Of a stretch of 40,388 nucleotides of DNA, positions 35,474 through 40,388 are shown one piece after another (the first letter of the stretch is position 1; every line of letters starts with the position of its first letter). Where the stretch lies: contig NZ_CDDH01000075.1 of the NCBI RefSeq assembly GCF_000819725.1, forward strand, positions 1 through 40,388, read 5' to 3'. The notes beneath the pieces were generated by a model that saw nothing but the letters and a program-made list of their open reading frames with translations, ran no database searches and was not told the origin of the DNA. The stretch is from Aeromonas australiensis (GTDB lineage Bacteria; Pseudomonadota; Gammaproteobacteria; Enterobacterales; Aeromonadaceae). Position numbers and translations under genes: made by a program.

Positions 35474-38400
35474 TCTGGTTAAAACGCATTGTCCTCTGGC
35501 TAATGGGGCTGGTGTTTCTGCTGCTCATCGGCGTCAGCTTGCTGGGCTTCACCCATCAGGGTAACAAGTGGTTGTGGCAACAAGCCAAGGGGGCGCTGCC
35601 TTCCCTCAAGGGGGAGCTGGTGGCCGGTCAGCTTGGCTATGGCTGGACCCTGGAAGGGGCGGGCTGGCAGGATGAGCTGGTAGATGTGACGGTGGATCGC
35701 GCCGTGCTCGACTGGGATCTGGGCAAATTGCTGCAGGGCAAGCTCTGGATAAAATCTCTGGTGTTGAGCCATCCGGTGGTCAAGGTAGCCGATTCTGACC
35801 CCGCACCGGAAGCGCCTTCCGAACCCTTTGTCTGGCGCCCGCTGCCACTCAAGATCCAGGTCGACAGCCTCAAGGTAGCCGATCTCGACCTGGCGGTGCC
35901 CGGCGTGGCAGTGACCCTGGGCTCCCTCGATATCGGCGCTACCCTCAGTCGCAAGGGCTTGATTGTGCGCGGCCCGGTGCTCGATAACCTGAAGGTCACG
36001 CTGGCAGGGGCTGCCCCTGCCAACGTGGAGGAGCAATCTGCCAAGCCGCCAGCCACCGCGACAACAAAGAGCGACAAGGCCAGCGCCAAAACCATCAAAC
36101 AGGGCAAAAGGGCGCCAGCTGCAAATACGGCACAGGCAGCCCCCATTCTCCTGCCCGCCATTCACCTTCCTTTCCCCATCCAGCTGGAAGGGGTCAGTGC
36201 GACCCGGGTGGAATATAAGCAGGACGAGCTGATTGAAGGGATCGACAAACTGCTACTGTCGGCCACAGCCGTCGATGATCGCATCGAGGTGCGCGAACTC
36301 TCGCTGCGCCACGCCATGGCCGATCTGGCGCTAAAAGGCCATATCCAGCTCAATGACGACTACCCACTGGCGGTGACGCTGGATGCCAAGGCCCGCAAGG
36401 GGCTGCTGGATGGTGAACTGAAAGGACAACAGGCCACCCTGGCGCTGAGCGGTTCAGTCGGCAAGCTCGGGTTGGCACTGTCGGCCAAGGGGCCGCTCGC
36501 CGCCCATCTCAAGGGCTCTCTGGCTGCCCTCGACCCTGATCTCCCTTTTGATCTGGCCCTCGATTGGAAGGGGCTTGGTTGGCCACTTCATAAGCCTGCC
36601 AACGATGAGCCGAGCTATCGGTTGGGCAAGGGGAGCCTGACAGCCAAGGGCACACTCTCCGGCTACCAGTTTGCCCTCAATACCTCCGGCAAGGGGAGCG
36701 ATGTGCCCCCCTTCAAGCTTGCGCTGGACGGGAAAGGAGATCTGGATCGGCTCAGCAAGATCGCCTTGCAGCTCAATGCTCTTAAAGGGGAGCTGAAGCT
36801 CGATGGCAAGCTGGCCTGGAACAAGGGGCTCGAGTGGCAAGGAACCACTCTGTTCAAGGGGATCAATCCGGCCGAGCTGCTGCCTGAGCTGACAGGGACG
36901 CTGGCCGGCGAGCTGGAGAGCCGCTTCGTGATGAACGAAGCGGGCCACTGGGAGCTGAAACTGCCGAAGATCAAGGTGGATGGCAAGCTCAACCAGTACC
37001 CGCTGGCCCTCAAGGGAGAGCTCAGCGGCAACGACAAGATGGAGTGGCAGATCCCGGCGCTCTCACTGCAAAGTGGCCCCAACCAGCTGCAAGCGCAGGG
37101 CAGGATCAGCAGCGCTCAGTGGCGGCTCGATGCCAACCTGCAGGCCCCCCGGCTGGGGGGCATCTATCCCGGCCTGAAAGGGGATATCCAGGGGCAGGTG
37201 AAGGTGAGCGGTAGTCAGCAGAGACCGGAAATCGATGCAGATCTGGCCTCTGGACGACTCTATTATGCTGGCACCGATCTGAAAGGGATGACCCTCAAGG
37301 GTAACGTCGTGATGGGGGACAAACCAGCAGGGGAGCTTGCGCTGTTGGTGGCGCAGCTGAAACAGGGGGGGACCAAGCTCAGCCAGCTGGCCCTGAACCT
37401 CAGCGGCGATATCAGTCAGCATCTGCTGACCCTGACCATGAAGGGGGATCCTGTTGCTGCCAACCTCAAACTGGCTGGCGGCGTGCGCGGGGATCACTGG
37501 CGCGGGGCGCTTTCCGAGTTGCGGTTGAAAACCCCGCTGCGCCGTTGGGACTTGAGCTCCCCCTGGGCGCTGGATCTCGATCTGCCGCGTCAGCGGCTGG
37601 CGATGGGGGATCTCTGCCTCGGCTCCCAGGGTGCCAGCTTCTGCGTCAAGGGGAGTCAGGTTTCCGCAGCGCAGGGTACCCTGGAGTTTGCCCTGAGCGA
37701 GTTCGATCTCAAGCGGCTGCGCCCCTGGTTGCCGGACAACTTCCGCTGGCAGGCGATGCTCTCGGCCGATGGCCGTGCCAGCTGGCGTGGCAATCAGCCG
37801 ACCCTGCATGCAGTGGTGCGCACTACCCCGGGCACTTTTGTCGCCGATGGTATCAAAACTGACTATCAACAGCTGGCACTTGCCCTGGAGTTCGAGCAGC
37901 AGCAGGCGGCCATTCGCCTCGATTTCGCCTCCAAGCAGATCGGCCATATCGATACCGATCTGCTGATCAGGGAGCCTGCCGGTCGTGCGCTGCTCGGTGG
38001 TCAGCTCAAGTTTGACGATCTCAAGCTCAATACTTTTGCGCCGCTTATCCCGGAGGTGCGATCCCTGCAAGGGATTATCTCCGCCGATGCCCGTTTCGAT
38101 GGTACCCTGGCGGCTCCCTTGCTGTTTGGCCAGCTCAACCTGCGTGACGGTGAAGTGCAGACTCACTCCGACATGGTGACCCTGACCAAGCTGGTGACTC
38201 GCCTCAAGATCGAGGGCAATCGTGCCGAGCTCGATGGTTCCATGCTGGTGGGCAAGGGACCGCTGGCGTTGGGCGGCTGGCTCAGCTGGGCCAAGATGCC
38301 CATCAGCGGTAGCCTCACCATTCAGGGCAAGGATCTGGCTGCGCAATATCCGGGCATGGGCCGGGTCAGGCTCTCTCCCGATATTGCCGTGTCGCTCGGC

Positions 38401-39252
38401 GAGGAGACCCGCATCACCGGCCAGGTTGATATTCCCTGGGCGCGTATTCTGGTCAAGAGCCTGCCGGATTCGGCGGTGGCGCTCTCTGACGATGTGACCG
38501 TGGTTTATGATGATCTGCCCCCGCCACCCAAGCAGGTCAGTTTGCCGCTGGCGATGAAGGTGGCGATCCGTCTTGGCAACGATGTGAAGCTCGATGCCAT
38601 GGGGCTGAGAACGGATGTCTCCGGCGGCCTCAATATCCGACAGGAGCCCGGCAAGCCACTGGCAGGCAATGGCCAGCTGGTGCTGACCAATGGTCGTTTC
38701 AAGGCATATGGCCAGAACCTCATCATCAAGGAGGGGCGGATCCTCTTCTCCGGTCCGCTGGACCGGCCATTCCTCAATATCGAGGCCAACCGGGATCCCG
38801 ATACCATTGAGGGTCAGGTGACGGTCGGGGTGCGGGTGACCGGCCCTGCCAGCAAGCCGGAGATCACTGTCTACTCGGAGCCGCAGATGGCGCAGTCGGA
38901 ACAGCTCTCCTATCTGCTGCGCGGCAAAGGATTGCAGACCAGCGGCGAGGATGGTGGTTTCAACGGTCTGCTGGTGGCCGGGGCGGTGAGTCAGGCCAGC
39001 GGCGTGGTGTCGAGCATTGGCGAGTCGCTGGGGATGAGCGATGTCTCCCTCGATACCGCGGGCAGTGGCGACAACACTCAGGTGACCCTGTCGGCCTATC
39101 TGCTGCCAGGTTTGCAGTTCCAGTACGGGGTTGGGGTCTTTAGCCCCATCGCCGAATTCAAGTTGCGCTACGAGGTATTGCCACGGCTCTATCTGCAGGC
39201 GATGAGCGGGGTGGCTCAGGCGGTCGACATCTTCTATCGCTTCACCCTGTAA
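35470..39252 (+). CDS. tamB: Translocation/assembly and lipid-transport protein TamB
   Basis: 1,260 aa (E. coli 1,259), an AsmA-like bridge protein thought to carry phospholipid between membranes together with TamA. An N-terminal inner-membrane anchor (IVLWLMGLVFLLLIGVSLLG) is followed by a long repetitive beta-rich body forming the groove. The C-terminal TamB/DUF490 domain contains GNGQLVLTNGRFKAYGQNL, GVRVTGPASKPEITVYSEP and the closing FSPIAEFKLRYEVLPRLYL. A linker at about 180-220 is rich in Ala, Lys and Thr (TATTKSDKASAKTIKQGK). Translationally coupled to tamA. Confidence 0.97.
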   Translation: MIWLKRIVLWLMGLVFLLLIGVSLLGFTHQGNKWLWQQAKGALPSLKGELVAGQLGYGWTLEGAGWQDELVDVTVDRAVLDWDLGKLLQGKLWIKSLVLSHPVVKVADSDPAPEAPSEPFVWRPLPLKIQVDSLKVADLDLAVPGVAVTLGSLDIGATLSRKGLIVRGPVLDNLKVTLAGAAPANVEEQSAKPPATATTKSDKASAKTIKQGKRAPAANTAQAAPILLPAIHLPFPIQLEGVSATRVEYKQDELIEGIDKLLLSATAVDDRIEVRELSLRHAMADLALKGHIQLNDDYPLAVTLDAKARKGLLDGELKGQQATLALSGSVGKLGLALSAKGPLAAHLKGSLAALDPDLPFDLALDWKGLGWPLHKPANDEPSYRLGKGSLTAKGTLSGYQFALNTSGKGSDVPPFKLALDGKGDLDRLSKIALQLNALKGELKLDGKLAWNKGLEWQGTTLFKGINPAELLPELTGTLAGELESRFVMNEAGHWELKLPKIKVDGKLNQYPLALKGELSGNDKMEWQIPALSLQSGPNQLQAQGRISSAQWRLDANLQAPRLGGIYPGLKGDIQGQVKVSGSQQRPEIDADLASGRLYYAGTDLKGMTLKGNVVMGDKPAGELALLVAQLKQGGTKLSQLALNLSGDISQHLLTLTMKGDPVAANLKLAGGVRGDHWRGALSELRLKTPLRRWDLSSPWALDLDLPRQRLAMGDLCLGSQGASFCVKGSQVSAAQGTLEFALSEFDLKRLRPWLPDNFRWQAMLSADGRASWRGNQPTLHAVVRTTPGTFVADGIKTDYQQLALALEFEQQQAAIRLDFASKQIGHIDTDLLIREPAGRALLGGQLKFDDLKLNTFAPLIPEVRSLQGIISADARFDGTLAAPLLFGQLNLRDGEVQTHSDMVTLTKLVTRLKIEGNRAELDGSMLVGKGPLALGGWLSWAKMPISGSLTIQGKDLAAQYPGMGRVRLSPDIAVSLGEETRITGQVDIPWARILVKSLPDSAVALSDDVTVVYDDLPPPPKQVSLPLAMKVAIRLGNDVKLDAMGLRTDVSGGLNIRQEPGKPLAGNGQLVLTNGRFKAYGQNLIIKEGRILFSGPLDRPFLNIEANRDPDTIEGQVTVGVRVTGPASKPEITVYSEPQMAQSEQLSYLLRGKGLQTSGEDGGFNGLLVAGAVSQASGVVSSIGESLGMSDVSLDTAGSGDNTQVTLSAYLLPGLQFQYGVGVFSPIAEFKLRYEVLPRLYLQAMSGVAQAVDIFYRFTL

Positions 39253-39285
39253 CGCTTTGCCCTGTCACAGGGTAGAGATGAGAGT

Positions 39286-39315
39286 AAAACGGGCGGCGCA
39301 GGCCTCCCGTTTTTT
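39286..39315 (+). terminator. Terminator after tamB
   Basis: AAAACGGG / CCCGTTTT with a 12-base inner loop that may pair further, followed by TTTTTT. It lies 34 bases after the tamB stop. Confidence 0.8.
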
Positions 39316-39394
39316 ATTGCGCGATCGGCAGCCGGCAAACGGCGATACAGGGCAGCAGTGCAGAGGAACAACGGATGGGGCATGCCAGAAATGC

Positions 39395-39421
39395 GAAAAC
39401 CCGGCACCAGGCCGGGTTTTC
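39395..39421 (-). terminator. Terminator of the tRNA-Tyr unit
   Basis: GAAAACCCGGC / GCCGGGTTTTC, an 11-bp stem with loop ACCAG, starting 7 bases beyond the tRNA 3' end. Read leftward the stem ends in TTTT. Confidence 0.85.
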
Positions 39422-39428
39422 TGAATGA

Positions 39429-39513
39429 TGGTGGAGGGAGAAGGATTCGAACCTTCGAAGGCAGAGCCGTCAGATTTACAGTCTGATCCCTTTGGCCGCT
39501 CGGGAACCCCTCC
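39429..39513 (-). tRNA. tRNA-Tyr (GTA), distal copy
   Basis: 85 bases including the encoded CCA (39431-39429), a class II tRNA with a long variable arm. Acceptor GGAGGGG pairs with TCCCTCC; anticodon loop CTGTAAA with anticodon GTA at 39479-39477; T-loop GGTTCGAATCC. Second in the transcript. It differs from the other copy only in the D-loop (GAGCGGCC here). Confidence 0.97.
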
Positions 39514-39547
39514 ACGGGGTATTGCTGTTAACTTGTCGCACTTGAAA

Positions 39548-39632
39548 TGGTGGAGGGAGAAGGATTCGAACCTTCGAAGGCAGAGCCGTCAGATTTACAG
39601 TCTGATCCCTTTGGCCACTCGGGAACCCCTCC
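39548..39632 (-). tRNA. tRNA-Tyr (GTA), promoter-proximal copy
   Basis: 85 bases including CCA; same cloverleaf as its neighbour, anticodon GTA at 39598-39596. The D-loop reads GAGTGGCC, the only base that differs from the distal copy (39617 against 39498). The two genes are 34 bases apart and repeat with a 119-base period. Confidence 0.97.
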
Positions 39633-39647
39633 ACAAGTGCGAGGCGC

Positions 39648-39653
39648 ATACTA
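39648..39653 (-). promoter_or_regulatory. Probable -10 element of the tRNA-Tyr unit
   Basis: TAGTAT (39653-39648) lies 16 bases before the first tRNA, followed by a GC-rich discriminator (GCGCCTC) as is usual at stable-RNA promoters under stringent control. No clear -35 was seen. Confidence 0.4.
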
Positions 39654-39756
39654 ACAGATCTTCGGGTTTTGGGAACCCCCAAGGCGGATTTTTCCATTAA
39701 AAGAATTGGATTTATGGCCGATAACCAGTGAAATCGTCATTTTCGAGAGTTATCTC

Positions 39757-40266
39757 ATGCTGCCCAGTTCAATCCGTAATCACCTGCTCGTTGATGAGGG
39801 TCAGTTGGGGCAGCGCCTCAACCGTGACCTGCAGCATGGGGACCGAGCGGATTTCCGATTGCATCTGGCCCTGCTCAGCGATGCAGTCGAGGAGCAGCCT
39901 TGGTTTGATACCAAACCGGCGATTGACCCGGATAGCCGAGACTGGCGTCAACACTTCGAGCTGAGGCCGCCTGAGGTGCTGGTGGCCGAGGGGCAGGGAA
40001 GCGACTGCAGTGTCATCAATGAGCGGTTGCAACAGGGGGGAAGCATGGTGGATGTGCGGCTCTGGCTGGCGCTGCAAACACCGCCGCTGGCGGTCAAGCA
40101 ACCATTTCTGGATGAGGCTGTCTACGAGAACCTGTCACCGCTGGCGCGGGAGCGGTTGCGAGGAAAGCTGGCCGATATGCCACGCCAGGAGGATCCGCTG
40201 GTACTGTTGCCCATCCTCGAACGCTTGCAACAGGGGGTAGATACCCGGTTACACTGGCTCAGTTGA
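39757..40266 (+). CDS. Unknown acidic cytoplasmic protein
   Basis: 169 aa, no signal or membrane segment, no family recognised. It begins MLPSSIRNHLLVDEGQLGQR and carries two similar segments, INERLQQGG and LERLQQGVD, with DADFRLHLALLSDAV-like and VDVRLWLALQTPPLAV-like stretches. This suggests an internal duplication. The ATG at 39757 has GAGAG 7 bases upstream; the frame also opens at 39706 without a ribosome site. Divergent from the tRNA-Tyr unit. Confidence 0.75.
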   Translation: MLPSSIRNHLLVDEGQLGQRLNRDLQHGDRADFRLHLALLSDAVEEQPWFDTKPAIDPDSRDWRQHFELRPPEVLVAEGQGSDCSVINERLQQGGSMVDVRLWLALQTPPLAVKQPFLDEAVYENLSPLARERLRGKLADMPRQEDPLVLLPILERLQQGVDTRLHWLS

Positions 40267-40323
40267 TGGCGCCACTTCACTGCTGTAATGCTGTGCTTGC
40301 GGGGTAAATCACAAGCGACAAAA

Positions 40324-40341
40324 AGGCGGGTTACCCCGCCT
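40324..40341 (-). terminator. Hairpin serving a leftward gene beyond the window
   Basis: AGGCGGG / CCCGCCT, a 7-bp stem with loop TTAC. Read leftward it is followed by TTTT, so it probably ends a gene to the right of the window on the minus strand; it may also act for the gene at 39757-40266. Confidence 0.65.
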
Positions 40342-40352
40342 CAGACTGCTGA

Positions 40353-40382
40353 CAAACCCCTGGACGCTGATCCCGGGGTTTG
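40353..40382. repeat. Inverted repeat at the right edge
   Basis: CAAACCCC (40353-40360) pairs with GGGGTTTG (40375-40382) around a 14-base loop. There is no T-run, and its context is cut by the window end. Confidence 0.4.
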
Positions 40383-40388
40383 ATCTAA

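Noticed and set aside
1..40388. CRISPR arrays, insertion sequences, prophage or integrase genes
   Set aside because: No regularly spaced direct repeats, transposase or integrase motifs, or terminal inverted repeats were noticed anywhere in the window.

Overview
The window looks like chromosomal DNA of a high-GC gammaproteobacterium, most probably Aeromonas. The block nagC-nagA-nagB / nagE - glnS ... fur - fldA - ybfE - ybfF - seqA - pgm follows the enterobacterial order, but with Aeromonas-type changes: a chitobiase gene between nagE and glnS, a DUF2788 gene between ybfE and ybfF, and a NagE without its IIA domain. This assignment is from gene content and order only; no database search was run.

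Layout. (1) 1-5245, leftward: a copper/silver efflux operon with an unknown H/M/C-bearing membrane protein, a CusB adaptor with a fused CusF-type metallochaperone domain, and CusA, which runs off the left edge. It is headed by a promoter with the 19-bp spacer and dyad of CueR/MerR-type copper promoters. (2) 5242-5994: an orphan family-3 solute-binding protein. (3) 6194-13954: the N-acetylglucosamine/chitin regulon, with nagBAC leftward, nagE and a GH20 chitobiase rightward, and a shared control region holding a CRP site and two candidate NagC operators. (4) 14319-21767: housekeeping genes glnS, fur, a DUF4442 protein, fldA, ybfE, DUF2788, ybfF, seqA and pgm, separated by strong hairpin terminators. 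(5) 21855-23314: a divergent EamA exporter/MarR pair with two near-identical candidate operators. (6) 23362-24465: mltB. (7) 24598-32227, leftward: a tightly packed operon DUF1499 - ynjA - [TVP38 membrane domain fused to a flavin disulfide reductase] - ynjB - ynjC - ynjD - ynjF. (8) 32407-33193: ppiC and a small membrane protein. (9) 33698-39252: tamA-tamB. (10) 39429-39632: two tandem tRNA-Tyr genes, then an unassigned 169-aa protein.

How the genes work together. GlcNAc enters as GlcNAc-6-P through NagE, is deacetylated by NagA and deaminated by NagB. The chitobiase supplies GlcNAc from chitobiose, and NagC with CRP controls the set. Copper would be sensed by a CueR homologue outside the window and expelled by CusBA. 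The ynj-type operon combines an ABC importer (B, C, D) with a membrane-anchored disulfide reductase, an AhpD-like CxxC protein and a CDP-alcohol phosphotransferase. It is the least understood system here and, with the copper operon, the most interesting part of the window.
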